This document shows, in pieces, positions 1 to 9,734 of a stretch of DNA of 64,000 nucleotides. Under the pieces are notes generated by a model. It searched no databases. It was given only the letters and a program-made list of their open reading frames with translations, and was not told where the DNA came from. A program made the position numbers and the translations under genes. How positions within the stretch are numbered: position 1 is the first letter of the stretch; each line of letters opens with the position of its first letter. The stretch comes from Planctomycetaceae bacterium (GTDB lineage: Bacteria; Planctomycetota; UBA1135; GCA-002686595), in NCBI GenBank assembly GCA_011525785.1, contig WYBT01000020.1, positions 1 through 64,000 on the forward strand, in the 5' to 3' direction.

Positions 1-1600
<1,600 letters not shown>

Positions 1601-1643
1601 GATGGTGTGTGTTCTCGAGGGTTCGGGAGGTGCGAGAGCGCGC

Positions 1644-1961
1644 TCAGCCTTCGATCACGCCGAGGATGTCTTCCTCGCGCATGATCAGGTACTCCTGGCC
1701 GCCGAACTTGACTTCCGTGCCGGCGTAGGAGGTGAACAGGATGCGGTCGCCGGTCTTGACGCTGAAGGTCGAGCGCTCGCCGTTGTCGAGCGTCTTGCCG
1801 TTGCCGATGGCGATGATCTTGCCTTCCTTCGGCTTCTCCTTGGCGGTCTCGGGCAGCAGGATGCCGCCGGCGGTCTTCTCTTCGGCCTCCATGCGCTGAA
1901 CGAGGACGCGGTCGCCGAGGGGACGGATGATGCCGGACTTGGTTTGGGTCTTGGTGGCCAT
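1644..1961 (-). CDS. groES: 10 kDa co-chaperonin GroES
   Basis: Heptameric lid of the GroEL chamber. The 105-residue product begins [10 protein letters not shown] and contains the family core [12 protein letters not shown] near residues 12-23, the mobile-loop region [18 protein letters not shown] at about 27-44, and the C-terminal segment [19 protein letters not shown]. The reading frame stays open far upstream, but homology begins at this ATG, so the longer frame is not used. It is first in the groES-groEL order with a 43 bp spacer. No CIRCE inverted repeat (the HrcA site) is visible in the 180 bp upstream, so heat-shock control must use another signal, if any. Confidence 0.96.
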   Translation of the reverse strand: MATKTQTKSGIIRPLGDRVLVQRMEAEEKTAGGILLPETAKEKPKEGKIIAIGNGKTLDNGERSTFSVKTGDRILFTSYAGTEVKFGGQEYLIMREEDILGVIEG

Positions 1962-2142
1962 GGTGGTTGCTTCTCGCGTGTGGGGATGCGTTGGTGAGAT
2001 TGACGCTCGGGACGTCGGGATCAGTGTTGACGGGACAGTGTTGTCGGTGCGTCGCGCGTGAGGGACTCGCCGCGCGGCGTGGTCGCTGGGGTGGACTGGC
2101 TTGGGCTGTGGCGGAGGCGAGGGCTCGAGCTGCTCTTGCGCG

Positions 2143-2532
2143 TCAACCGGCGTTGCGCAGCGCGCGCATGACTTCGCTGCGCAGCTCGGCGGGTTGGACG
2201 GGCTTGCGCAGGAAGGCCCACGCGCCCAGATCGAGCGCCTTGCTGCGCACGAGCTCGGTCGCTTCACCCGAGTAGAGGATGCACGGCGGCACGCGCAGCC
2301 CCGGGGTGGAGCGCAGCGACGTGAACACGTCGAGTCCGTTGCAGCCGGGCATGTGGAAGTCGAGGACGAGGAGGTGGAGCTGGTCGAGTCGCTCCCGCGC
2401 GATGGCCAGGGCCTGCGTGCCGGTCTCGGCGTGGAGCACCTCGAGCCCCAGAGGGCTGAGCAGGTCTTCCACGCCGGCCCGGACCTCGATGTCGTCGTCG
2501 GCGAGCAGCACTCGTCGATTCAGTTGCATCAT
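2143..2532 (-). CDS. Single-domain response regulator (receiver only)
   Basis: Stand-alone CheY-like receiver of 129 residues with no output domain, so it probably acts by protein contact or in a phosphorelay. The acidic pair D12-D13 (VLLADDD), phospho-acceptor D58 (LLVLDFHMP), S88 (ILYSGE) and K110 (FLRKP) occupy the canonical receiver positions. Two adjacent ATG codons (2530-2532 and 2527-2529) offer starts one residue apart. The open frame continues upstream to about 3144, but that part is low-complexity Arg/Pro sequence and not coding-like. It lies 181 bp upstream of groES on the same strand and diverges from the SGNH hydrolase gene. No partner kinase is adjacent. Confidence 0.85.
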   Translation of the reverse strand: MMQLNRRVLLADDDIEVRAGVEDLLSPLGLEVLHAETGTQALAIARERLDQLHLLVLDFHMPGCNGLDVFTSLRSTPGLRVPPCILYSGEATELVRSKALDLGAWAFLRKPVQPAELRSEVMRALRNAG

Positions 2533-2786
2533 GGTCGGGGCAGGTCCGGGGTGGCGTTGCGCGGCGCGGGGCAAGCGACCAGGGCATCTGGCGCTTGGCT
2601 CTCCGCCTGAGGCGGCGCGCGCCAAAGCAAAGGCTGTGCCCCTGCTCTGAGCCCACTCTGGACCGCCGCTCCCGTCGTCACGCCGTCGACGGGCTCTGCC
2701 AGACTGGCGGGGCCGGGGGCCCGGGCTGGGGGCTGCTGTCAAAATGGCGCCTGTCGCTGCCCGGCAGCGGCCCGCACAATGGCCGC

Positions 2787-3896
2787 GTGATCCGCCCCCG
2801 CAAGCTCGTCCGCGCCGGACTTGCGCTCGCCCTAGGCGGTTTCGTGGCGCTCGCCGCCGTCGAAGTTGCGCTCCGCTCGACCTCCAGGCCGGTCCCGTTC
2901 CACCTGCGCGCGCCGCGGCTGCGGCAGCTCCTGAACACCGACCCGTCGATCCTGCCCGGGATCGAAGGACCGGGGCTGTTCTCGACGAACTCCGTCGGCC
3001 TGCGCGGGCCCGAGTGGGGGGAGCGCGGGGAGCAGGCGCGCGTGCTGTGCCTGGGCGGAAGCACGACCGAGTGCCTCTACCTGGACGACTCGGAGACCTG
3101 GCCGTCGCTCGTCGCGGCGCAGCTCCGCTCGGCGGCGCTTCCACGCGACGTGTGGGTCGGGGCCGCGGGCGTGACGGGCTACTCGGCGCTGCACCACCTC
3201 GAGTTCGCGCGCGCGAGCGAACTCGTGCGCGAGGTCGATTGCGTGGTCGTGATGCTCGGCGTCAACGACCTGTGGCAGGACCTGCTGGACAAGAGCGACG
3301 CCGAACGCCTCGCGATGGGGGCGCCGCGCGGGCTCGAACGCCTGCGCGTCGTCGCATGGGCGCACGCGCAGTACGACCGGCTGCGCGCAGCGCGCGGCGG
3401 GCTCGAGCACTGGGCCTATCCGATGCCGGATCTGCGGGCCGAGCGCGCGGCTGCGCCCAAGCGCGATCAACCGCCGGCGATGGACGCTGCGCTCGCGCGC
3501 TTCGCGGAGCGCGTCGAAGCGATTGCGACTGCGTTGCGCGAGCGCGGCGTGCGCCCGGTGTTCGTGACGCAGCCCGTGCGCTGGGCCGCGAGACAAAGCC
3601 CCGAGCTCGAGGCCTCGTACTGGTTCGGCTGGTTGCCCGACGGCGCGTACTTGTCGACCGCGAGCCTGCGCGAGCTCATGGAGCGCTACAACGCGCTCAC
3701 CGTGCAGCGCTGCGCCGCGCTGGGAGTCGCGTGCGTCAACCTCGACGAGCTCAACGGCGGCAGCGATTGGTTCTTCGACGACTGCCACTTCAGCGAAGCC
3801 GGCGCGCGCGAAGTCGCGCAGCGCGTCGCGGCGGCGCTGAGCGTGGAGCTCAAGCGGATCGACGACGACGCCGCAGCCAGAGCACGAGCGCGGTGA
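2787..3896 (+). CDS. Membrane-anchored SGNH/GDSL-family hydrolase
   Basis: Predicted esterase or acyl-hydrolase of the SGNH superfamily, 369 residues from a GTG at 2787. That start places a single hydrophobic segment (residues about 9-28, after RPRKLVR) at the N terminus; the open frame upstream is not coding-like. Block I is CLGGSTTE (S92, putative nucleophile), a block II-like glycine lies in AAGVTGYSA, block III is VMLGVND (N160), and block V is D331-D-C-H334 followed by FSEAG. Together these give the full Ser-Gly-Asn-His set. The catalytic domain is predicted outside the cytoplasm. Its last 47 bp overlap the end of the convergent metallophosphoesterase gene. The substrate cannot be told; deacetylation of polysaccharide or lipid would fit the family. 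Confidence 0.8.
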   Translation: MIRPRKLVRAGLALALGGFVALAAVEVALRSTSRPVPFHLRAPRLRQLLNTDPSILPGIEGPGLFSTNSVGLRGPEWGERGEQARVLCLGGSTTECLYLDDSETWPSLVAAQLRSAALPRDVWVGAAGVTGYSALHHLEFARASELVREVDCVVVMLGVNDLWQDLLDKSDAERLAMGAPRGLERLRVVAWAHAQYDRLRAARGGLEHWAYPMPDLRAERAAAPKRDQPPAMDAALARFAERVEAIATALRERGVRPVFVTQPVRWAARQSPELEASYWFGWLPDGAYLSTASLRELMERYNALTVQRCAALGVACVNLDELNGGSDWFFDDCHFSEAGAREVAQRVAAALSVELKRIDDDAAARARAR

Positions 3897-4917
3897 GCAC
3901 GCTGCCCGCGACAGCCGCGCCCAATCCGACGCGCACGAGCCAGGTCATGGCGCGCTCGGGCGTGTTCACGCGGTTGAACACGCGCCGCTCCAGCGAGCCC
4001 TTGTCGTACTCGTAGATCTCGCGCCACACCTGCGGCGAGTACGTGTCGCTCTCGAAGGCCTCGATCACGCGCAGCTCGTGGCGCACGCGCTCGCCGTCGA
4101 CGTGCACCACCAGATAGTTGTCGAGCTGTGCGAGAAGCCCGCGCGACTCTTCTCGATTGCGCAGCATCACCAGCGGCGGCCGATCGGTGTAGTCGATGGT
4201 CGACTGCACGTACTCGATGCCGTCGCGCTCCAGGCGCGAGAACTTGAACGGCCCCATGTCGCCCGCGATCACCGAGCGCACGGGCGCCGAGCGCAGCAGC
4301 GGATGCACCTCGCGCCACCACGGCGCGTCGTCCTCCCACCACAGCATGTGGTGCAGCAGCACGAACACGTGGTTCGCCTCGCGCGCGCCCGCGAGCGTCG
4401 TGCGCAGGAACTCGAGCTGCTCCGGAGGCAGCGGCGCGCCGCGGATGTACATGCCCGGCGTTCGCCCCGTCGCGCCGCTCGGCGTCCAACACGAGTTGAG
4501 CAGCACGAACTGACTGCCGCGGTGCTCGAACGAGCGGTGCAACGGGCCGTAGCGCTCGAGCCAGATGTCGCGCGTGGTCGGATCCCACACGTCGTGATTG
4601 CCCGGCGCGCGGTAGAGCGGCGCGCCGACGCGCTCGAGCAGCTTGTCGAGCGTCTCCCAGTCGCGCCGAATGGCCGCGCCGTCGACCTCGCCGTCGGGGT
4701 AGATGTCGCCCCACACGAGGTCGCCCGTGAGCACCACGAAGTCGAGCTCGAGCGAACGCAGCTCGTCGGTCAGGCGCACGAGCTTCTCAGTCGGGATGTT
4801 GCCGTTGCCCGGCCCGCCGCGGATGTGCCCGACGACGGCGAAGCGCCAGGCTTCGGACTGCGCGGGAGCGGACGCGGCGAGCGCGAGCAGGGCGACGAAG
4901 GAGGCGACACGCGTCAT
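3850..4917 (-). CDS. Secreted, C-terminally anchored calcineurin-like metallophosphoesterase
   Basis: 355-residue metallophosphoesterase with a signal peptide (residues 1-20, ending APAQ) and a C-terminal membrane helix (about 325-347) followed by RRRRRSA, so the catalytic domain should face outward. Visible metal-site motifs are GDLVWGD (D66), GNHD (N107, H108), VLLHHM (H189/H190) and AGDMG (D220). The first motif reads VVGHIRG: where relatives carry GD-x-R, the aspartate is replaced by H31, an unusual metal ligand. It is the last gene of a leftward cluster, 45 bp after the histidine kinase gene, and overlaps the SGNH hydrolase gene end-to-end. The substrate (phosphoester or nucleotide) is not deducible. 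Confidence 0.8.
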   Translation of the reverse strand: MTRVASFVALLALAASAPAQSEAWRFAVVGHIRGGPGNGNIPTEKLVRLTDELRSLELDFVVLTGDLVWGDIYPDGEVDGAAIRRDWETLDKLLERVGAPLYRAPGNHDVWDPTTRDIWLERYGPLHRSFEHRGSQFVLLNSCWTPSGATGRTPGMYIRGAPLPPEQLEFLRTTLAGAREANHVFVLLHHMLWWEDDAPWWREVHPLLRSAPVRSVIAGDMGPFKFSRLERDGIEYVQSTIDYTDRPPLVMLRNREESRGLLAQLDNYLVVHVDGERVRHELRVIEAFESDTYSPQVWREIYEYDKGSLERRVFNRVNTPERAMTWLVRVGLGAAVAGSVLTALVLWLRRRRRSA

Positions 4918-4962
4918 GTGCGCGCGAGGCTACGGCCTGCGCCGCCCGCGTCGCAACCAGCG

Positions 4963-6576
4963 TCACTCCGCCAGCGGCAGCGCGAGGCGGAACACGGCGC
5001 CGCGCGACGCAGGTTCGAGCGTGAGCGATCCGCCCAGCTCGCGCGCCAGCGCACGCGCCAGCGCGAGGCCCAGGCCGACTCCGTGCGCAGGGTCCGACGA
5101 GTCGCGTCCACCGCGCTCGAAGGGCTCGAAGATCGCGCGCGCCAGCGCCGCGGGCACTCCGGGTCCTTCGTCGCGCACCTCGAGCGTGAGCAAGTCGCCG
5201 GAGCGCGCTGAACGCAGTGTCACCGCGCTTGCGCCGGCGCCTTCGGCGTGGCCGTACTTGCACGCGTTCTCGACCAGGTTCGAGAGGATTTGCAGCACCG
5301 CCTCGGGATCGGTCACGAGGCGCGCGCCGCCCTCGACGCGTTCGTCGAGCTCCAAACGCGCTCCGTGCGCCGCACAGGTGCGTGCGAGCTCCGGCGCGCA
5401 GCGCTCGAGCAGCTCCGCGACGCTCAGCTCCGTGCGCGGCGCCGCGCGCTTGCCGTCCTCGAGCCGCGCGTAGCGCAGGACGTTGTCGACCAGCCGCGCC
5501 AGCCGGCCGGACTCGCGCTCGAGCGTCGCGAGGTACTCGCCCTGCCTCTCGGCCGGGACCATCCCGCGCGCGAGCATCTCGCTGTAGAGGCGGAAGGTCG
5601 TCAGCGGCGTGCGCAGCTCGTGCGTCACCGCGTGCGTGAAGCGCCGATGCTTGTCGCCCCACGAGTAGCTAGCACGCAGCGCCAGCGCGCCGGCCGCGAG
5701 CGCGAACAGCAGCGCGGCCCACGCGCCGCCGAGCGTCCACACGTAGCCGCGCGGCAGCTCCTGGGCTGGGCGCGGCGGCGGGACGACCAGTCGCACGGGC
5801 GCCGCGGCCAGTCGCAGCGCTCGCTCGGCGCTCGCCGGCGCCGCGCTCTCGCCTTCGATCGGCTCGAGCCGTGCTGCGGGGAACAGATCGCTGATCTCGG
5901 CCAGCAGCAGTCGCGAGAGTTCGTCCCACTCGATGCGATAGCTCTCGTGGCTCGCGCCGCCAGGTCCCTGGATGCGCCGCGCGAACTGCAGGCCCAGTCG
6001 CGCGCCATCGCGCTCCCAGCGCGAGGCCAGCGGCCCGACGAGCAACTCCTCGCTGCGACCCGCGCTGCCGGCCGGGCTCGCCACCTGCGACTGGAGGTTC
6101 GACCACGCGCGGCGCTCGAACTCGTCGGCGCTGCGCTGAAGGCCGCGGTTGGCGATGTTCTGTTGCTCGGGGTTGGTCCAGCTCTGCGCTTGCGGCTGCG
6201 TCTCCGACGGCGGGCTGCAGGCGAATTCGAAGGCGCGATCGGCGGCTTCCAGGAGCTCGCTGGCAAATGCCGGCGACGGCGCCTGCGCCGGGTTGATCGC
6301 GTTGTCGACGCCCACGATCGCGTTCGCCGCATAGGCGCCCGGCATCGGCGGCGCGAGCGACGCGCGGCTGGTGGTCAGCGCGAGCAGCGCGCCGACGCGT
6401 GTCTCCATGCGCCACAGCGCCGTGCGAACATCCTCCTGATGCAGGGCCTCGGCCACCGCGCGCGCGTGCTCGACCTGCTGGCGCACGACGAGCGCGCTCA
6501 GCGCGACGAGCGCGGCGATCACGATCGCGCTGCCGAGCGCGTACAGCGCCACCAGCGGTCTGCGCGTCGCCTTCAT
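4963..6576 (-). CDS. Sensor histidine kinase
   Basis: 537-residue transmembrane histidine kinase. Helix 1 spans about residues 10-31 and helix 2 about 278-302, enclosing a sensor region of about 245 residues of unrecognised fold. The dimerisation/phospho-acceptor block is FTHAVTHELRTPLTT with H319. The ATPase domain shows an N box (LSNLVENACKYG, N437), a G1 box (DEGPGVP, about 469-475) and a G2 box (GVGLGLALARAL, about 499-510). The start is the ATG at 6574-6576, which overlaps the TGA of the preceding response regulator by 4 bp, so the two are translationally coupled and form a cognate pair. There is no cytoplasmic PAS or receiver domain. Confidence 0.92.
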   Translation of the reverse strand: MKATRRPLVALYALGSAIVIAALVALSALVVRQQVEHARAVAEALHQEDVRTALWRMETRVGALLALTTSRASLAPPMPGAYAANAIVGVDNAINPAQAPSPAFASELLEAADRAFEFACSPPSETQPQAQSWTNPEQQNIANRGLQRSADEFERRAWSNLQSQVASPAGSAGRSEELLVGPLASRWERDGARLGLQFARRIQGPGGASHESYRIEWDELSRLLLAEISDLFPAARLEPIEGESAAPASAERALRLAAAPVRLVVPPPRPAQELPRGYVWTLGGAWAALLFALAAGALALRASYSWGDKHRRFTHAVTHELRTPLTTFRLYSEMLARGMVPAERQGEYLATLERESGRLARLVDNVLRYARLEDGKRAAPRTELSVAELLERCAPELARTCAAHGARLELDERVEGGARLVTDPEAVLQILSNLVENACKYGHAEGAGASAVTLRSARSGDLLTLEVRDEGPGVPAALARAIFEPFERGGRDSSDPAHGVGLGLALARALARELGGSLTLEPASRGAVFRLALPLAE

Positions 6577-7280
6577 CGCACCACTCGCGCGCATTCGCCG
6601 AGGAGGTAGCCCTTGCCGCGCACGGTCCTCACTACGTCGGCGCCCGCCGGGCCGAGCTTCTCGCGCAGCCGCACGACGGTCATGTCGACCGTGCGCGTGT
6701 CCAGGCCGCGCGGATCGAGGCTCCACACCGCGCGCAGCAGCTCTTCGCGCTCGATCGCGCGGCCCGCGTTGCGCGCGAGGTAGGCGAGCAGCTCCGCCTC
6801 GCGCTCGGTGAGGGTCTTCGCGACCGCGTCCGCCAAGGTCACTTCGCGCCGCTCGAAGTGCGCGCTGCCGCCGGGAAAGGCCAGTTCGCGCACATCGGCC
6901 GGGCGCTCGGCGCTGCGCCGCAGAACGGCTTCGACGCGCGCCAGCAGCTCGGAGGAGCTGAACGGCTTGACCACGTAGTCGTCGGCGCCGCTGCGCAGGC
7001 CGCGCACGCGATCCTCTTCCGCGCCGCGCGCGGTCACGAGGATCACCGGCAGCGTCGGCCGCGCCGCGCGCAGCTCGGGCAGGTACTCCAGGCCGTCCAT
7101 GCCGGGCAGCACGACGTCGAGCAGCACCAGGTCGAGCTCGGCGAGCGCGAGCGTGCGCCGGGCCGCAGCTCCGTCGGCGCACGCGTGCACGCGAAAGCCC
7201 GCGAACTCCAGGCTGTCGACGAGGCCTCGGCGAATCGCCGGATCGTCCTCGACGACGCAGATCGTTCGCGGGCGGTTCAT
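6573..7280 (-). CDS. OmpR/PhoB-family response regulator
   Basis: 235-residue DNA-binding response regulator, partner of the overlapping histidine kinase. The receiver occupies residues 1-120, with E11/D12/D13, phospho-acceptor D55 (VLLDVVLPG), T83 and K105 (VVKPF). The winged-helix output domain follows (about 135-230), with the family-typical LTEREAELLAYLARNAGR, the recognition-helix segment DTRTVDMTVVRLREKLG and the wing VRGKGYLLG. It lies 15 bp downstream of the VIT/vWA gene, so the three are probably co-transcribed in the order vWA, regulator, kinase. Its target promoters are unknown. Confidence 0.94.
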   Translation of the reverse strand: MNRPRTICVVEDDPAIRRGLVDSLEFAGFRVHACADGAAARRTLALAELDLVLLDVVLPGMDGLEYLPELRAARPTLPVILVTARGAEEDRVRGLRSGADDYVVKPFSSSELLARVEAVLRRSAERPADVRELAFPGGSAHFERREVTLADAVAKTLTEREAELLAYLARNAGRAIEREELLRAVWSLDPRGLDTRTVDMTVVRLREKLGPAGADVVRTVRGKGYLLGECARVVR

Positions 7281-7295
7281 GCGCTCGAGATCAGC

Positions 7296-9587
7296 CTACT
7301 TCTCCGGCGCAGTGACGAGCACCGTCTCGCCCCGGTGGCGCAGCAGGATCTCGCCCTGCAGCGCGAGTGTTCCCGCGCAGCCCTGCTCGTGCAACTCCGC
7401 GACGAGAGCGCTGTGCTCGGGCGTTCCGAACACGACGCTGCGCTGCGGTGCGAGCTCGCCTTCGCTCAGCGCGAGCGCGCCGTCGATCCAGCGCTCGCCG
7501 CGGCGGAAGAACGTGCGGCCCTGCACGGTCTGCACGGTCGGATTGGCGACGCGAACGCCGTTCGCCGCGAAGAGCGCGTTGTCGTAGTTGGCCCACGCCT
7601 GGTCGCGGTTGATGGCGACGTTCTGCTGCATGGCGACGCCGTCGAGGCCCGTGCGGCAGCTGGCGTTGTCCAAGCCGCGCTGCGTCGTCTGCGCGACGAG
7701 CGTTTCGCGCTCGCCCAGCTGCGTGCCCTCGAGCGCGAGGAACGCGGTCGAGTCGGTCAGCACGCCGAAGTGGGTCGCTAGCTCGAGCATCTCCGTCACG
7801 ATCTCGGCGTACTTGGGGTCGTTGCGCAACGAGGCGAGGGCGCTCGGGTCGGCGCCCGTGCGTCGCAGCGTGTCCTCCAACGCCGCGATGCGTCGCATGG
7901 CCCACAGGCGCTTGACGAAGCCGTTGCGCGGCAGCGCGCGCGCGAAGTCGTAGTCGAGCGTCCAGTGCGTGGCGGTCGTGGCGCGTCTGCCGCTTACGAG
8001 AAAGCGCGCGGGCGCAGCGCCGAGGTAGCGCCCGACGAGCACGAGGCGATCGCCGCGGAACAGGTCGGGCAGCACCTGCGGGTACAGATCGCGCACCAGG
8101 CGCGTGTTCGCGCTCCCGTCCGGGTTCTCGACGTTCACTTCCAAGTCGGTGACGACGGGGCCCGACAGGTCCTCGAACACGTCGGCGACCGCGCGCTCGA
8201 CGTCTTCGTTCGGCCGCACGTAGCTCGCGCGCGCGCGGCTCCCCACGGCGAGCGCGTCGAGCAGCGGCGCGTTGACGTCGTTGCCGACTCCGAAGGTGAA
8301 CACGCGTCGCTTGTGAACGTTCTCGCGCTCGATGCGGCCGCGGATCGCGACCTCGCGCGTCTCGCCCTGCGTCGGCAGTCCATCCGTGAGGAACAGCACG
8401 ACGGGCAGCCGTCCGGGCGTGGGCGGCGCCTCGAGCGCAGCGCCGAGCGCGGCGTCGAGGTTCGTACCGCCGCCGACGGTCAGTCCATCGATGTACGCGC
8501 GCAGCGCGGGCAGCGTGTCGCGCGACTTGATCACTGCCGTCGGAGCGAAGCGCTCGACGCTGTTCGAGTAGTCGATGATCTGGATCGCCTCGCCGAACGC
8601 GAGCCCTTCGAGCACCTGCCGCGCCGCAGCCTTGGCTTGGTCGAACTTCTCGCCCGCCATGCTGCCCGAGCGATCGAGCACGAGCGTGACTTCGCGCGGC
8701 GGCAGCTCCAGGTCTGCAGGAACCTCGCCGAGCCCGGCCAGCAGCAGGAACCAGCCGCCCTGGCCGCTGGGATCGGCGCTGGTGAAGAGCGTGGTCGTGA
8801 GCGGGCCGTCGGCGAGCAGCACGGACACGCGCAGTGCTCCCGGCTGCATCGGCTGACCGGGGCGCGCGGTGAGCTTCACGCGCCTGGCGTCGCCTTCGAC
8901 GCGCGGCAGATCGTGCGTGGGCGAGTACACGTCGGCGATCGGCCGCGCCGAGCGCACTTCGAGCGTCACTTCCCACGGCGCGCCCGTCGCGAGGCTCTCG
9001 CTGCGCGGAAGCTCGTAGTCCCAACGGCCGCCTTCGCTCGGGAGCAAGTGCTCGTAGCGCACGCGCACGCGTTGACCGCGCCCGCTCGGCACGGGGAACA
9101 CGCTCGAGCGCAGCAGCGACGAGCCTGCGAATTCGAGCAGCGCCGGGTCCTTCAAGCGCGCCACGATCGCGTCGTAGCTCTCGCGCGCCTCTTCACGCGG
9201 CAGCACGCGGGCCGTGGGCTTCGTCGCCGCTCCTTCGAAGTCGAAGTGACACACCACCGCGCCTTCGGGCACGGGCAGCAGGAGCTCGGCTTCGGTGTCC
9301 TGCGCGCCGCCGTTGGCGAGCGCGATGTCGAGCGTCGTCGTCGCCAGGCCGTCGACGATCAGGATGTCGGCCTTGACGCTCGTGATCGTCAGCTCGGGCG
9401 CGGCCTCGAGCGTGCGAAACGTCCGCGACTGCGGGACGACGACGTTCGCGCACCACGCGTGGTGCGGATGCGCAGCGCCGCTCGGGAACGCACGCTGGTG
9501 GTGCGCGTGCTGAGCGTGCGTCGCGCCGCTCGAAAGCGCGCCTAGAGACAGGGTCAACGCCCAGAAAACTTGCTTGGTCCGTTGCAT
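7296..9587 (-). CDS. Secreted VIT and von Willebrand factor A domain protein
   Basis: 763-residue exported protein of the inter-alpha-trypsin-inhibitor heavy-chain type. The signal peptide is residues 1-25 (ending ATHA), followed by a His-rich stretch (QHAHHQ...HPHHAW). A VIT domain covers about 55-185, with the diagnostic LPREEARESYDAIVARLKDPALLE region at about 129-152. A vWA domain starts near 295 and has an intact MIDAS metal site, D305-x-S307-x-S309 in VLDRSGSM. The C-terminal 200 residues are less conserved. Unlike many bacterial relatives it has no LPXTG or PEP-CTERM tail and no sortase neighbour. It heads a putative operon with a two-component system 15 bp downstream, which may sense or control its function. 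Confidence 0.88.
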   Translation of the reverse strand: MQRTKQVFWALTLSLGALSSGATHAQHAHHQRAFPSGAAHPHHAWCANVVVPQSRTFRTLEAAPELTITSVKADILIVDGLATTTLDIALANGGAQDTEAELLLPVPEGAVVCHFDFEGAATKPTARVLPREEARESYDAIVARLKDPALLEFAGSSLLRSSVFPVPSGRGQRVRVRYEHLLPSEGGRWDYELPRSESLATGAPWEVTLEVRSARPIADVYSPTHDLPRVEGDARRVKLTARPGQPMQPGALRVSVLLADGPLTTTLFTSADPSGQGGWFLLLAGLGEVPADLELPPREVTLVLDRSGSMAGEKFDQAKAAARQVLEGLAFGEAIQIIDYSNSVERFAPTAVIKSRDTLPALRAYIDGLTVGGGTNLDAALGAALEAPPTPGRLPVVLFLTDGLPTQGETREVAIRGRIERENVHKRRVFTFGVGNDVNAPLLDALAVGSRARASYVRPNEDVERAVADVFEDLSGPVVTDLEVNVENPDGSANTRLVRDLYPQVLPDLFRGDRLVLVGRYLGAAPARFLVSGRRATTATHWTLDYDFARALPRNGFVKRLWAMRRIAALEDTLRRTGADPSALASLRNDPKYAEIVTEMLELATHFGVLTDSTAFLALEGTQLGERETLVAQTTQRGLDNASCRTGLDGVAMQQNVAINRDQAWANYDNALFAANGVRVANPTVQTVQGRTFFRRGERWIDGALALSEGELAPQRSVVFGTPEHSALVAELHEQGCAGTLALQGEILLRHRGETVLVTAPEK

Positions 9588-9734
9588 GGCGTGTGTTCGC
9601 TCGATCCCAGAGCTCTGCGCGAGCTCCCGCGGGGTCCAGGCCGGCGGCCAGGACCCGTTCGAGCGAAACTACGACCGCAACAGCGCTCGCGTCGTCACCG
9701 GCAAGTAACGGGCGCGCCGCCGACGCGCAGCGAG

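Noticed and set aside
1962..2142. CIRCE element upstream of groES
   Set aside because: No TTAGCACTC-N9-GAGTGCTAA-like inverted repeat could be found in this interval.
2533..3144. N-terminal extension of the receiver gene
   Set aside because: Low-complexity Arg/Pro/Ala translation lying opposite the SGNH hydrolase gene; receiver homology begins at 2532.
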